64,000 nt of DNA from Planctomycetaceae bacterium. Lineage in GTDB: Bacteria; Planctomycetota; Planctomycetia; Planctomycetales; Planctomycetaceae. Each line of letters starts with the position of its first letter. Position 1 is the first letter of the stretch. Position numbers and translations under genes: made by a program. The notes under the pieces are model-generated. The model saw nothing but the letters and a program-made list of their open reading frames with translations. It was not told where the DNA came from and did no database searches. The stretch covers positions 35,749 through 99,748 of the forward strand of contig PBOJ01000064.1 of NCBI GenBank assembly GCA_002724315.1, read 5' to 3'. Positions 1-9,049 of the stretch are shown here, in pieces.

Positions 1-2040
1 CGACCGATTCTCGCCAATGGTTACCTGCGGAAACTGTTGGAAATGACTCCGGATGACGCCACGTTGCTGGCGATGCGCGACAAACATGGCCCGGCGGTGT
101 TTCTGCGATTGTCCAACCTGGTGTCGTTGCAACCGGGCTCCGTGGTGCTGCTGGACAAAATGAATGCAGCGTTCGGACGTTTCGCGGCGGACACAACTCG
201 AATTGACCGTTTGATTGGTGAATTGCAGGGTGCGCCATCAGTCCGGGATGCGGCCATCCTGCAATTGCGGTCGGGAGGGGCACTGGTGGTGCCTCGGCTC
301 GTCGAACGAATCGGCGACGTCAAGGACGACATGACGCGAGAGCTGTTGATTTACACTCTGGCCATGTTGGGTTCGGAGGTGATCCCTCCGGTGTTGGCTG
401 TTCTGGAGAGCGACGACGACAATTTGAAGACAGCCGCGTTGGAGGTCCTGGGACGTATCGGAACCAAGGATGTTGCAGTGCACCTCTGGTTTTTCAGCGT
501 GGACTCCGCACAGCCACCCGGCGTGCGAGTGTCTGCCGCAGAAGCAGTCGCACGATTGACCATGGGCGGAGCTCGGCACGCGTCGTCGCTGGGACGCTCT
601 ATGGCACTGAGATCGATGGAACAGGGCGCGCGTTTGCGACTGGCCGGTGGGGGGCAAGACACGGCCGGCCCTAATGGAAAGGTGAGAACGTGGTATTATG
701 ACAAGACTGCCGGAGGTATCCGAAGTACCTCCGCCGACGCGACCGACGCGGCGCTGCATGTGGGAACGCGATTGGCTCAACAGGCGTTGGCAATTTCTCC
801 CGAAAACCGTCGATTGCAGGCACTGGTGGTGTCGCTGGTCCTGGCTCGAGCTCGCCACCGGACCCCCTGGACCCGGGCCCTGCCACGGGGCAGAGGGACC
901 GCCTACGATGCCGCGTTACTGGCGGGACGTGACGTGGTCATGGAGTCCCTCAGCGAATCACTTGGCAGCGGCAATGCCACCGCCGCCGTGGCGGCACTGG
1001 AGGTATTGCGAAATCTGGCTAGCCGACATGACCTGCAGCCGCGCGGCGCAGGCCTGTCGCCTTTGGTCGGGGCGATGAATTATCCCGACCCGAGGGTGCA
1101 GTTCACGGCGGCGATGGCGGTGGTGGAAACTGATCCACAAAGAACTTTTCGAGGAGCGTCCCGGGTAGTCGGGATCCTGTCGCGGGCTCTCAACTCCACG
1201 GACAGCCGCCGTGCGGTTGTGGCAGGGCCGAAACCCGAACGGGTGAACGCGCTGGCAGGACTGGTTGATCAAAACGGCTTCCGGTCCGTCATCGTGTCGA
1301 GTGGACGGGATGCGTTCAAAGAAGCGGCCGGACGTGGAAACGTTCAGCTGGTGATTCTTGATGCAAACGTGATTCGTTGGAGCCTGTCGGAAACGATGGC
1401 GAATTTGAGGGCAGATGCGAGAACGGCGTGGATGCCCGTTCTGATTGTGGGCGAACCGATGCGAATTTCCTCAGTCGAGCGGATGATCTCCAGGGACCCG
1501 TTGCTGGGGTACATGCAAAGGCCAGCTAATGTGAAAGGGTTCGGAGACCAGGTGAGGCCATTTCTTGCGAAAATGACGAGCGAGCCGCTGTCTGCAGCTG
1601 AGCGAGGTGACCGCAGCCGCGCGGCTGTCGATTTGCTCGGGTTTCTCGCCGAAGGGCAACGGGCAACCGTTTTTGATATTCGGGCGGCCGAAGCCAATTT
1701 GCATGTGGCCATCCAGGTGCCCGAACTTGCCAGTGGCGCGGTGTATGCTCTGGCCGCCATTGGGACGGTCTCGTCCCAGGATCGTTTGGCCACCACGGCG
1801 ATGCAGCCAAACCTCTCGGCTTCGACTCGTGAACGGGCGGCTGCACACCTCGCATTCCACATGCAGAAACACGGTGTGTTGTTGACGAAGAACAGGATCG
1901 AACAGCTGCGGACCCACCACGGCGAAGAAACAGAGCCCGAGGTCAAGTCGGCCCTGGCGGTTGTTCTCGGCACGTTGAACCCGACTGCGGCGCAGGTCGG
2001 CCAGCGGCTGCGAGCGTTTCCGTTGCCGACACCGAAGTGA
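1..2040 (+). CDS. HEAT-repeat protein with embedded receiver-like domain (5' partial)
   Basis: The frame is open to the left edge of the window, so the true start lies upstream; 679 residues are visible. The first 200 residues and the last 120 show alternating helices of HEAT type, with runs such as AALEVLGRIG and AAEAVARL. Between roughly residues 430 and 530 sits a segment with alpha/beta character (VIVSSGRDAF, LVILDANV, WMPVLIVGEP) that resembles a response-regulator receiver domain, including an Asp at the end of the third strand. HEAT arrays usually mediate protein binding, so a scaffold or signalling role is likely but not demonstrated. No transmembrane segment is seen in the visible part. 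The gene ends 8 bases before a convergent gene. Confidence 0.75.
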   Translation, partial: RPILANGYLRKLLEMTPDDATLLAMRDKHGPAVFLRLSNLVSLQPGSVVLLDKMNAAFGRFAADTTRIDRLIGELQGAPSVRDAAILQLRSGGALVVPRLVERIGDVKDDMTRELLIYTLAMLGSEVIPPVLAVLESDDDNLKTAALEVLGRIGTKDVAVHLWFFSVDSAQPPGVRVSAAEAVARLTMGGARHASSLGRSMALRSMEQGARLRLAGGGQDTAGPNGKVRTWYYDKTAGGIRSTSADATDAALHVGTRLAQQALAISPENRRLQALVVSLVLARARHRTPWTRALPRGRGTAYDAALLAGRDVVMESLSESLGSGNATAAVAALEVLRNLASRHDLQPRGAGLSPLVGAMNYPDPRVQFTAAMAVVETDPQRTFRGASRVVGILSRALNSTDSRRAVVAGPKPERVNALAGLVDQNGFRSVIVSSGRDAFKEAAGRGNVQLVILDANVIRWSLSETMANLRADARTAWMPVLIVGEPMRISSVERMISRDPLLGYMQRPANVKGFGDQVRPFLAKMTSEPLSAAERGDRSRAAVDLLGFLAEGQRATVFDIRAAEANLHVAIQVPELASGAVYALAAIGTVSSQDRLATTAMQPNLSASTRERAAAHLAFHMQKHGVLLTKNRIEQLRTHHGEETEPEVKSALAVVLGTLNPTAAQVGQRLRAFPLPTPK

Positions 2041-2047
2041 CGTTGAG

Positions 2048-2467
2048 TCAGGCGTTGTCGCTGTCCAACGCGGTGGCCAATTCGGCAATCAGATCCCGGG
2101 CGACCAGTCGTGGCGGTTCGCGAATGGCGATGTCGACATCGACCTGCTGCCGTGTGGCCAGGTGTTCGGCCATTTCCTGCGGACATTGCCGCTGGAGTTG
2201 TCGAACCAGTGCTTGGAATTCGTCACTCAACGCTGCGTCAGCGAAAGTTGCAAATCGTCCAATGAGGTGGTGAGGGCTGGTTGAGAGAACCAGTTCGCGA
2301 CAGGTGTCAGCCTCTTCGGTCCATCCGGATTCTGAGGCGTGGAGTGCCGCCAACAACAGGAGTCGGACGCGTGTGGCCGTGGGGCCACGACGGGGGGAGG
2401 CTCCGACGAGTTGCAGATAAAGGACTGCGAGTCGTTCGCTGCGTGGTCGGTTGCCCGGACCGGTCAC
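2048..2467 (-). CDS. Hypothetical protein, 139 aa
   Basis: I do not recognise a family. The protein is soluble and mainly alpha-helical, with a leucine-rich stretch (LLLLAALHASE) near residue 40. It starts at GTG, and this start shares four bases (GTGA) with the stop of the upstream metallo-hydrolase gene, which suggests translational coupling and supports the reading frame. It is the last gene of a three-gene reverse operon with the DUF1844 and metallo-beta-lactamase-fold proteins, and it ends a few bases from the convergent HEAT gene. The role is unknown. Confidence 0.6.
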   Translation of the reverse strand: MTGPGNRPRSERLAVLYLQLVGASPRRGPTATRVRLLLLAALHASESGWTEEADTCRELVLSTSPHHLIGRFATFADAALSDEFQALVRQLQRQCPQEMAEHLATRQQVDVDIAIREPPRLVARDLIAELATALDSDNA

Positions 2468-3264
2468 GTGGACATCCCCAACGGGATTCTGAGGCCGTCC
2501 CAGGCGAGTTCCACGTTTTCGGGCAGTTCCGCTGACGTTGCGGCGTGGTCGAGGTGGTGGGAGATGTGAGTGAAGTAGGCTCGCCGCGGTCTCAGTTTCT
2601 CGACAACCGCAAGGCTCTGTTGGACGGAGAAGTGGGTCGGATGCGGTCGGTCACGGAGCGCGTCGATCACGAGAACATCCAGTCCCTGGAGTGCGTCCCA
2701 ACTCTCGTCCGGGATTTCACTGACATCTGTGCAATAGGCAACATCGTTGACGCGAAACCCGAGGATGGGGAGCCGCCCGTGATGGAGGCGGATGGGAGTG
2801 ACCGTGGTGCCCAACAGTGAGAACGGTTCGGCGGAAATGCGTTCGAAATGCAGTCGCGGTGTGGCGCCACGGTGGTTGTTGGCGGGTGGGGCTCCAAAGG
2901 CATAGTGGTACGCTCGGCGAATCTGGTTTTCAACAGGCTCCTCGCAGTACAGCGGGATCGAGTCGTCGAGGTATTGTCCGAATATCCGCAGGTCGTCGAG
3001 TCCGAAAATGTGGTCAGCGTGGTTGTGGGTGAACACTGCGGCGTGGACAAGGTCAATCCGTTCCCGGACCAGTTGAAGCCTAAGTTCCGGAGGCGTGTCG
3101 ATAAGGAAGGTCCCGTCAGGCGCTTCAACCGCAACACCGCACCGACCACGGTGGTTCTTTGGGTCGTCGGAATCACAGACATCGCAGTGGCATCCGATCA
3201 TCGGGACGCCAACACTTGTGCCGGTGCCCAGCAGCACCATGTGCCGCGAGGGGGGATCAGCCAT
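2464..3264 (-). CDS. Metallo-beta-lactamase-fold hydrolase, PhnP-like
   Basis: At 266 residues this is a soluble MBL-fold hydrolase of the PhnP/phosphodiesterase branch. The metal-binding signature THNHADH lies at residues 79-85. An N-terminal GCHCDVC motif (residues 24-30) matches the extra structural zinc site described for PhnP-type enzymes. PhnP hydrolyses cyclic phosphates of ribose, and close relatives act on cyclic nucleotide or tRNA-like phosphodiesters. No phn genes are nearby, so the phosphonate pathway is not implied. The gene starts 3 bases after the DUF1844 stop and overlaps the next gene by GTGA. The fold is certain; the substrate is not. Confidence 0.85.
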   Translation of the reverse strand: MADPPSRHMVLLGTGTSVGVPMIGCHCDVCDSDDPKNHRGRCGVAVEAPDGTFLIDTPPELRLQLVRERIDLVHAAVFTHNHADHIFGLDDLRIFGQYLDDSIPLYCEEPVENQIRRAYHYAFGAPPANNHRGATPRLHFERISAEPFSLLGTTVTPIRLHHGRLPILGFRVNDVAYCTDVSEIPDESWDALQGLDVLVIDALRDRPHPTHFSVQQSLAVVEKLRPRRAYFTHISHHLDHAATSAELPENVELAWDGLRIPLGMST

Positions 3265-3267
3265 TCC

Positions 3268-3690
3268 TCAATCGCCTTCGTTGGGGGGCGCATCGTGGTC
3301 ATCGTCGGGAGGCACCGCGTCAACCGGGTCGGCGTCCTCATCGGAAGCGGAGGAGACCGTCTCGGAGGGACCGCTGTCCGTTTGAGTCTCGGCCCGGGCT
3401 GATTGCTGAACCTGGACGAATGCCATCCTCAGTTCATGGAGTGACTGATCCAGCGCTTCCTGGTCTGATGCGTCGAGTCGGTCGCCGGTCTTGTCGTCCA
3501 GCAATGCGAGGAGATCAATGAAATGGCGAGCCAGAGGGAGATCAACGGCCGGCTCATCCTGCCCGGGAGCGGGAACGATTCCCAGTCCCATCAGGGCCGG
3601 AGAGGTGCACATTGTGACGAGTTCGCGGAAAGAGGCCTCGGGCCACTCGCTGGGCGGCTCGGGCTGTCGGGAGGAATCGGTAGTGGACAT
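3268..3690 (-). CDS. DUF1844 domain protein
   Basis: This 140-residue protein carries the short helical DUF1844 core: FRELVTMCTSPALMGLG, then a segment ending HFIDLLALLDDKTGDRLD and a helix with LHELRMAF. The family is found in planctomycetes and other bacteria and has no established function. The last 35 residues are acidic and proline-rich (DEDADPVDAVPPDDD), probably disordered. It starts at ATG and is the first gene of the reverse operon with the PhnP-like hydrolase. A linked function is possible but not shown. Confidence 0.75.
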   Translation of the reverse strand: MSTTDSSRQPEPPSEWPEASFRELVTMCTSPALMGLGIVPAPGQDEPAVDLPLARHFIDLLALLDDKTGDRLDASDQEALDQSLHELRMAFVQVQQSARAETQTDSGPSETVSSASDEDADPVDAVPPDDDHDAPPNEGD

Positions 3691-3861
3691 GGCGAGTGTA
3701 TCTGTCGACGGAAGTGGAAATGCGATGGCAGGCAGGATACGGCGGGTTCCGGCGAACGGTCAAGGCGGCAGATGACGGGCAGGCTGAATGATGACGGCGT
3801 CGACAGGAGGTGGTTAGGATGAATGTGTCGGAGTATCGGCGAGTAGGGGAGGCGCAGCGAA

Positions 3862-4707
3862 GTGGGAAGTGTTGACACGCCCAGCGTTCTGAGTTTCGAG
3901 AGTCGTCGTCAACGAGAGATGGCCGATCTGATCATACGTCACGGTGGTCGTCCCACTGTCGTCGCATCCATGCAGGAGACTCCGCTTTCTGACAACCGGG
4001 AAGCGTTGGCGTTCGTGGATTCACTGCGAAAGGGACAGGTCGACACGGTGGTGTTCCTGACCGGCGTGGGAGCCAAGACATTGGCGGAATCAGTGGCCGG
4101 AGAGTGTTCCATCACCGAATTGGTGCAACTTCTGGATCGGTGCACGGTCATTGTTCGGGGGCCGAAACCGGCTGCGGTGCTGAAATCGTGGGGTGTTCGG
4201 ATTGATGGCCGGGCTGCTGAACCCAACACGTGGGAGGAACTGCTGCCCGAACTGGAACGGCTTGACGCCGTGCAAGACCGTTGCGTGGCCGTTCAGGAGT
4301 ATGGAGTCCCCAATGATGTGTTTTACGACGCGATTGCGCAACGCGGAGGTCGGGTGATGCCGGTTCCGGTGTACCGATGGAGCCTTCCGGAGGACACACG
4401 GCCAATGGAACAGGGGATTCGTGACACGGTTGCGGGCGTGTTCGATGTCTTGCTGTTCACCAGCGCCCATCAGTTGGCCAATGTGTTGGCCGTGGCTGAA
4501 CGTCTTGGGCTCCAGGACGCCTGGAGGCAGTCGGCGGCGAGTTGTCTGGTCGGTTCGGTTGGACCAACGGCAACGTCCGCGCTTCAGTCGGCCGGCTTAC
4601 GGGTCGACATCGAGCCTGCTCACCCGAAGATGGGGCCGTTGGTGAGAGAAACGATTCTCGAGGCTATCTCGCGTACTCGACCACCTTCGTCTCCCGGAGC
4701 ACGGTGA
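3862..4707 (+). CDS. hemD: Uroporphyrinogen-III synthase
   Basis: This 281-residue protein should close hydroxymethylbilane to uroporphyrinogen III in the cytosol, the branch point of haem and corrinoid synthesis. HemD sequences are weakly conserved; the call rests on length, two-domain alpha/beta architecture, the N-terminal [12 protein letters not shown], the mid-protein VQEYGVPND and the C-terminal block [15 protein letters not shown], a typical HemD feature. The start is a GTG; no strong ribosome site precedes it. No other hem gene is in the window. Its last 44 bases overlap the 3' end of the convergent RNase Y gene. Confidence 0.85.
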   Translation: MGSVDTPSVLSFESRRQREMADLIIRHGGRPTVVASMQETPLSDNREALAFVDSLRKGQVDTVVFLTGVGAKTLAESVAGECSITELVQLLDRCTVIVRGPKPAAVLKSWGVRIDGRAAEPNTWEELLPELERLDAVQDRCVAVQEYGVPNDVFYDAIAQRGGRVMPVPVYRWSLPEDTRPMEQGIRDTVAGVFDVLLFTSAHQLANVLAVAERLGLQDAWRQSAASCLVGSVGPTATSALQSAGLRVDIEPAHPKMGPLVRETILEAISRTRPPSSPGAR

Positions 4708-6229
4708 CCCGTATTTCGCCCGGATAGGTCATCGTATCCTCGATGGCTTTGGCGACTTCTTTGCTCATGGCGATGGCTTCCCGATCGTTGACTTTACCGG
4801 AATCCACGATCACCCGAACTTCACGGCCGGCCTGGACGGCGTATGCCTGTCGGACGCCCGGAAATCCGCAAGCGAGCGCTTCGAGTTCTTCCAGTCGCCG
4901 AACGTACCGTTCCAGTGATTCCCGTCGTGCGCCCGGCCGTCCGGCTGAAACCGCATCGGCGGCAGCGACCAGGACCGTAAAGATGTAGTCGACACGGATG
5001 TCGTCATGATGACCCGCGGCGGCATGGACGACCTCTTCGCCTTCGCCATAACGCTTCAGCAATTCGGCACCCACGGCGGGATGGCCTCCCTCCATCTCGT
5101 GGTCCGCGGCCTTGCCAATGTCGTGAAGAAAGCCGCACCGTCGGGCGAGTTGGGCGTCGAGTCCAAATTGTTCGGCGATGAGGCCGGTGATCACGGCGAC
5201 CTCGAGTGAATGCTTGAGGACGTTCTGGCTGTAACTGGTGCGAAAATGCAGGCGGCCCATCAGGTGCACCAGGCGTTCGTGCAGGTCATTGACACCGATC
5301 TCCTGGCAGGCTTCCTGGCCGAGCCTCTTGATATGGGCGTCCATCTCCTTCTCGGTTTCCGCGACCACCTCGTCGATTCGGGTGGGGTGGATTCGGCCGT
5401 CCTGAATGAGTTTGACAAGAGCCAAACGAGCGGTTTCCCGCCGCACCTTGTCGAACGCGCTGACGACGACAACACCAGGGGTGTCATCGACGATGACGTC
5501 GACTCCGGTGGTCTTTTCGAAAGCGCGAATGTTCCGGCCTTCTCGGCCGATGATTCGCCCCTTCATCTCGTCGTTGGGGATATCGACGGTTGAAACGGTC
5601 ATCTCGGAGGTGTGAGTCGACGCACAACGTTGGGCGGCCATCCCCACGATTTCCCGTGCCATTTCCTCCTGCTTCTCCTTGAGAGCAGCTTCGTGTTTGA
5701 GGAGCAGGGCACCAGTGTCCTGTTTGAGGGTTCGCTCAAGGCGATCGAGTAACATCTCCTTGGCAGCGTCCGCTTCCAGCCCGCTGATCTTGTAGAGTTG
5801 TTCCTGTTCGTCCTGCAGGACACGCTCAAGCTCGACCTCGCGTGAATCGATTACCTTCTGGCGTTCGGCGAGGTTCTTTTGTGTGCCCTCCAACATTCGC
5901 TCACGCTTCTTGAACCCGTCCTGTTGTTCGTTGAGTGTGTGGTCGCGGCGATCCAACTCCGCGGCCCGCTGATTCAGTTCTTCTCGGACAAGATTGTTTT
6001 CGGCGTCGAGTTCAGAACGCTTTGTCAGCAATTCCTCTCGAGCGGACAGTTCAGCCGCTTTTCTGACGGTCTCCGCCTCGCGCTCTGCGTCCCGGAGGAT
6101 GTCATCACGGCGTTGATTGGCAGCGGATTGCCGGGTGCGTTCGAGAAACCAGAAAGCGGCGGCTCCGATCACCAATGATCCAACCGCGATGGCACCGGCG
6201 GTGAAGTTTTCGACTTGCGCCAAGGGCAT
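4664..6229 (-). CDS. rny: Ribonuclease Y
   Basis: Membrane-anchored endoribonuclease that starts mRNA decay. From the ATG at 6229 it is 521 residues, the usual family length; an in-frame start 17 codons upstream would add a poorly conserved extension. The order of parts is canonical: an N-terminal membrane helix (about residues 8-28), a long charged coiled coil rich in Glu/Arg (to about 190), a KH domain with [10 protein letters not shown], and an HD domain containing [13 protein letters not shown]. The HD residues coordinate the metal used in phosphodiester cleavage. The 3' end overlaps hemD by 44 bases in convergent orientation, so the two transcripts are mutually antisense there. Confidence 0.95.
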   Translation of the reverse strand: MPLAQVENFTAGAIAVGSLVIGAAAFWFLERTRQSAANQRRDDILRDAEREAETVRKAAELSAREELLTKRSELDAENNLVREELNQRAAELDRRDHTLNEQQDGFKKRERMLEGTQKNLAERQKVIDSREVELERVLQDEQEQLYKISGLEADAAKEMLLDRLERTLKQDTGALLLKHEAALKEKQEEMAREIVGMAAQRCASTHTSEMTVSTVDIPNDEMKGRIIGREGRNIRAFEKTTGVDVIVDDTPGVVVVSAFDKVRRETARLALVKLIQDGRIHPTRIDEVVAETEKEMDAHIKRLGQEACQEIGVNDLHERLVHLMGRLHFRTSYSQNVLKHSLEVAVITGLIAEQFGLDAQLARRCGFLHDIGKAADHEMEGGHPAVGAELLKRYGEGEEVVHAAAGHHDDIRVDYIFTVLVAAADAVSAGRPGARRESLERYVRRLEELEALACGFPGVRQAYAVQAGREVRVIVDSGKVNDREAIAMSKEVAKAIEDTMTYPGEIRVTVLRETKVVEYAR

Positions 6230-6313
6230 AATCGACTCCCACGGGCGGTCACCGAGGGGACCCACCAGGAGCACGGTCATCGTCTGCGTCTCACGTCGGC
6301 CTGAAGCCGATGT

Positions 6314-6568
6314 TCACCGGCGGTGAACCTCCACGTTTGCCCGCCGTCTTCCGCCACAACATGTGCTCAGGTGCGGGATCGGGTGGACAGGGGAGCAGTG
6401 GATCCACTCGGGGGCCGAGTCAAGCAACGTCCGGAGGAGAAAAACTCCTCGTAGACGGTTGATGGGTCGGCGATTCAGGACGGCGCCGTCGAGTAGGCAG
6501 GTCGCCAGCAGGCTCAGGGCCAACGCAGCGAAACACCAGTTCGGTGGCTCAACGGGATAGGCCGTCAT
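6314..6568 (-). CDS. Possible small membrane protein, 84 aa (doubtful)
   Basis: A reverse frame upstream of rny that could encode 84 residues from an ATG at 6568. A hydrophobic stretch (CFAALALSLLATCLL) could form one membrane helix; the rest is rich in Arg, Cys and His and matches nothing I know. A longer version starting at 6676 would begin inside the putative promoter -10 box, so the shorter start is preferred. There is no clear ribosome-binding site. It may be a non-coding leader rather than a gene. Confidence 0.25.
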   Translation of the reverse strand: MTAYPVEPPNWCFAALALSLLATCLLDGAVLNRRPINRLRGVFLLRTLLDSAPEWIHCSPVHPIPHLSTCCGGRRRANVEVHRR

Positions 6569-6674
6569 GGGGGATGCCCAAGAGGAACAGCAAGAAACGA
6601 CGAAGCAGCAGTGTCCTGTGGGGTACCAGTCGTTGACCGGACCGCTATCTTGTTCAAAATTGATTGTTGCAGTC

Positions 6675-6702
6675 ATCCTACCACAGGCCGACGTTCGGTC
6701 AA
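6675..6702 (-). promoter_or_regulatory. Putative sigma70-type promoter for rny
   Basis: Read on the reverse strand, TTGACC (6702-6697) is followed after 16 bases by TAGGAT (6680-6675), five and four matches to the sigma70 -35 and -10 consensus. Transcription would start near 6668 and run towards rny. This is prediction from sequence only. Confidence 0.35.
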
Positions 6703-6763
6703 CGGTTGGCACGGATCGCGTGAAACGCCCGTCAAGCCGGCCAAAGCGGAGAAACGCCTGAAC

Positions 6764-7759
6764 ATGACGGGAAACAATTCTTCTGGAAGTCCCCTGTCGG
6801 TGCACGTGTCTTGTTGGTGGGCAGGACTTGATTCCGCGCCGACGTCGGTTCTTGTGGGAGTTTCCGGCGGTGCCGACAGCGTCGCCTTGCTGACGGCGAT
6901 GGTTGCCGCGGACGGAATTCCCGAATCACGGATCGTTGTCGGGCACGTGAACCACGGACTCCGAGATGTGGAATCCGATGAGGACGCCCAATGGGTGGCG
7001 TCACTTGCGAGATCATTGAGAGTGCAGCACGAGGAGATCCGGGTGGACCTGGGCGATCAGGTTTCAGAGGAAGCCGCTCGCCGCGAGCGTTATGGGGCGT
7101 TGGCTGAAATGGCGGTGCGGAATGGTTGCAGGGGGGTTGCGGTAGCACACACCCGCGACGACCAGGTGGAAACGGTGTTGCATCACCTTTTGCGTGGGAC
7201 CGGATTGAAGGGTTTGGCTGGAATGTCGGACCGGCAACCTCTTCAAGACGGCCTGGAATTGTGGCGTCCACTACTGGACATCAGTCGCGCTGCGGTGGAA
7301 CGGTGGCTGCAGTCGTTGGGCCAGTCGTGGCGTGAGGATGCGACAAATCGCCAAACGCGATGGACACGAAATCGCATTCGGCATGAATTGCTGCCAGTGC
7401 TCGAACGGGATTACAACCCGCAAGTCAAGGAGGCCCTGGTGAGGGTCTCCCGGTTGTCGTCAGAAGCGTTGGGAATCGTCGACGAAGCTGTCAGACAACT
7501 TGCACAGACTTGCGTCCTCCAGAAATCACCATCACTTGTGCGGCTGGACCTTGAGAGATTGGCGGGCGTTCCCGAACCAATGGTCAGGGCGATGGTGATG
7601 GAACTGTGGTGTTCTCAGGAATGGCCGCGCCAAGGGATGAGCTTTGCTCACTGGAGGGCCCTGTCAAACCTTGTTCGGGAAGGGACGGCTGTCGATCTTC
7701 CCGGCGGAGTGAGAGCACGCCGCAACGGGTCGGTGTTGCGGATCGAAAGGGACCCGTAG
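6764..7759 (+). CDS. tilS: tRNA(Ile)-lysidine synthetase
   Basis: TilS attaches lysine to C34 of the tRNA-Ile with anticodon CAU, changing its reading from AUG to AUA; it is essential in bacteria. The PP-loop ATP-pyrophosphatase motif SGGADS is at residues 34-39 when the ATG at 6764 is used (331 residues), which places it near the N-terminus as expected. Conserved downstream segments include VGHVNHGLRD, AHTRDDQVETVLHHLLRGTG and the R-x-x-RTRNRIRHELLPVL-type block (RWTRNRIRHELLPVLE). An upstream GTG/ATG extension of 51 codons overlaps the rny leader and is unlikely. It converges on the C45-type gene. Confidence 0.95.
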   Translation: MTGNNSSGSPLSVHVSCWWAGLDSAPTSVLVGVSGGADSVALLTAMVAADGIPESRIVVGHVNHGLRDVESDEDAQWVASLARSLRVQHEEIRVDLGDQVSEEAARRERYGALAEMAVRNGCRGVAVAHTRDDQVETVLHHLLRGTGLKGLAGMSDRQPLQDGLELWRPLLDISRAAVERWLQSLGQSWREDATNRQTRWTRNRIRHELLPVLERDYNPQVKEALVRVSRLSSEALGIVDEAVRQLAQTCVLQKSPSLVRLDLERLAGVPEPMVRAMVMELWCSQEWPRQGMSFAHWRALSNLVREGTAVDLPGGVRARRNGSVLRIERDP

Positions 7760-7778
7760 TCCGAAAAGAATCCCGGGA

Positions 7779-8849
7779 TCAGCGGGTGCCCATGGCGTAC
7801 ACCTCGTAGGGCCGGTCGCACGGTGTGCCTCGGGTGACATGCATCTGTTGCGCTTCGGGTTCAATGATGACCGAGAAGACAGTGCTCCAGAACCCGGTTT
7901 CCGGGTCGTCATTGGCGTGGCGGCAAATCGATCTCGGATGACCGTCATGGTCTCTGAGGGCCGTCTTGATGGGATCCAGGTCAACGGTGTGCTCAGCAGT
8001 ATCCGACACCGGTGAAGACGGGATCAACGTGTCGATTCGACGTTTTCTCGAGTGTGACTGGATCAACTCCGGGAAACGTTGGTTGATTGGAACGAGATCG
8101 GGGTGCAGGCAGTGGTTGGTGTGAGTGAGTCTGTGGCCGTTGTCGGGCCGGAGAACATGGACGTCGTCGATCGTGACCTCCATGTTCGCTGGTCCCTGCG
8201 GGGTGGTGAGAATGATGTTGGCAGGAATCGCCCGTGAGGCACGTTTGATGGATGAGACTGCATCGTCAAGGTTGGTCTGTTCGTAGAGGTCCCTGAGGGT
8301 GAAGTAGTGAGGGACGCCGTGAATCCGCGTGGGGGCCGGTAGCGTGTTGAGACAGGCGCCCAGCCCACTGTCGTTGAACCCGATGTAGGCGATCAGCCCG
8401 GCCTGGGTCAGTGTGGTCAGCGATGGCCGGCCATCGGGATGTCTTGTCAACACCACGGTGAAGGGGTCCAGTTCGGGGTCGTTGTCCCAGTTCTGAGCGA
8501 CGACGCCCGGTTGAAGCGAGATGGACGTACAGGCGGATTCCGCTTCGGCTGTCAACTGGTTACGGACCTGGAGCAGCATCAGGTCCAGCAACGGGACACC
8601 GGCGGCTTCGGCGGTGCCTTCGAGTTCTTCGATCAGGGGCTCGTTGTATTCTCGAGTCAATTCCAGGCAACGCCCGGCTACAGCATCGGCCTCGGCCCGG
8701 CTCACAACGGCGGTTTTGTTGACTCGTTCCATGGCGATGGCACAAAACCCGCGGATGAGTTCGCCGGTGGCTTCGCCGATCTGTCGACCCAGTTCCCGGG
8801 GCGGTCCGGAAACACAGATTTCGGGGTAGCGGTGCTCAGAACTGGTCAT
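7779..8849 (-). CDS. C45-family autoproteolytic acyltransferase/hydrolase
   Basis: This 356-residue protein belongs to the peptidase C45 group (isopenicillin-N / 6-aminopenicillanic acid acyltransferase fold, Ntn hydrolases). The likely nucleophile is Cys107 in ESACTSI, followed by the family-typical NWDND about 12 residues later. N-terminal helix GPPRELGRQIGEA is also typical. In this family the chain is expected to self-cleave before the cysteine to expose the catalytic N-terminus. Bacterial members hydrolyse small acyl amides or peptides; the substrate here is unknown and antibiotic biosynthesis is not suggested by the context. There is no signal peptide. The start ATG has a strong GGAGGA site. 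Confidence 0.85.
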   Translation of the reverse strand: MTSSEHRYPEICVSGPPRELGRQIGEATGELIRGFCAIAMERVNKTAVVSRAEADAVAGRCLELTREYNEPLIEELEGTAEAAGVPLLDLMLLQVRNQLTAEAESACTSISLQPGVVAQNWDNDPELDPFTVVLTRHPDGRPSLTTLTQAGLIAYIGFNDSGLGACLNTLPAPTRIHGVPHYFTLRDLYEQTNLDDAVSSIKRASRAIPANIILTTPQGPANMEVTIDDVHVLRPDNGHRLTHTNHCLHPDLVPINQRFPELIQSHSRKRRIDTLIPSSPVSDTAEHTVDLDPIKTALRDHDGHPRSICRHANDDPETGFWSTVFSVIIEPEAQQMHVTRGTPCDRPYEVYAMGTR

Positions 8850-8940
8850 GAGACGTCCTCCGGGGTGGGGATGTCCCGAGCCTACCGGGGAGGGCCGGTG
8901 GCGTCGATGGTCGTGGCAGTCGATCGGATCGCAAACCGGG

Positions 8941-8968
8941 TTGACAATCGACGGGATATAACCAGAAT
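8941..8968 (+). promoter_or_regulatory. Putative sigma70-type promoter for the mur cluster
   Basis: TTGACA at 8941-8946, a perfect -35 box, is followed after 16 bases by CAGAAT at 8963-8968, four of six matches to -10. It lies about 80 bases upstream of the murE GTG. A TATAAC at 8957 is too close to the -35 to serve with it. Not experimentally supported. Confidence 0.4.
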
Positions 8969-9049
8969 CCGCGCGAAAAGCTGAACTCGGACCTCACGTC
9001 GACCCGGTCGGTGTGATGGTGTGAACAGGGGCAGGGAGGCCCCGCAGCG

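Larger units (their letters stand above)
6230..6763. other. Divergent 534-base region between rny and tilS
   Basis: No convincing conserved gene lies between the chosen starts of rny (reverse) and tilS (forward). The stretch holds one possible short reverse reading frame and a sigma70-like promoter pointing towards rny, both listed separately. I see no tRNA, no strong terminator and no repeat here. Confidence 0.5.

Noticed and set aside
1344..2186. Reverse frame of 280 codons opposite the HEAT-repeat gene
   Set aside because: No motif, basic composition, and the HEAT frame is open across the region.
7779..8849. C45 protein as a penicillin-biosynthesis enzyme
   Set aside because: No other beta-lactam gene is present; most bacterial homologues have unrelated or unknown substrates.
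8941..8962. TTGACA with TATAAC as a promoter
   Set aside because: Only ten bases separate the two boxes, too short for sigma70; the CAGAAT at 8963 was used instead.
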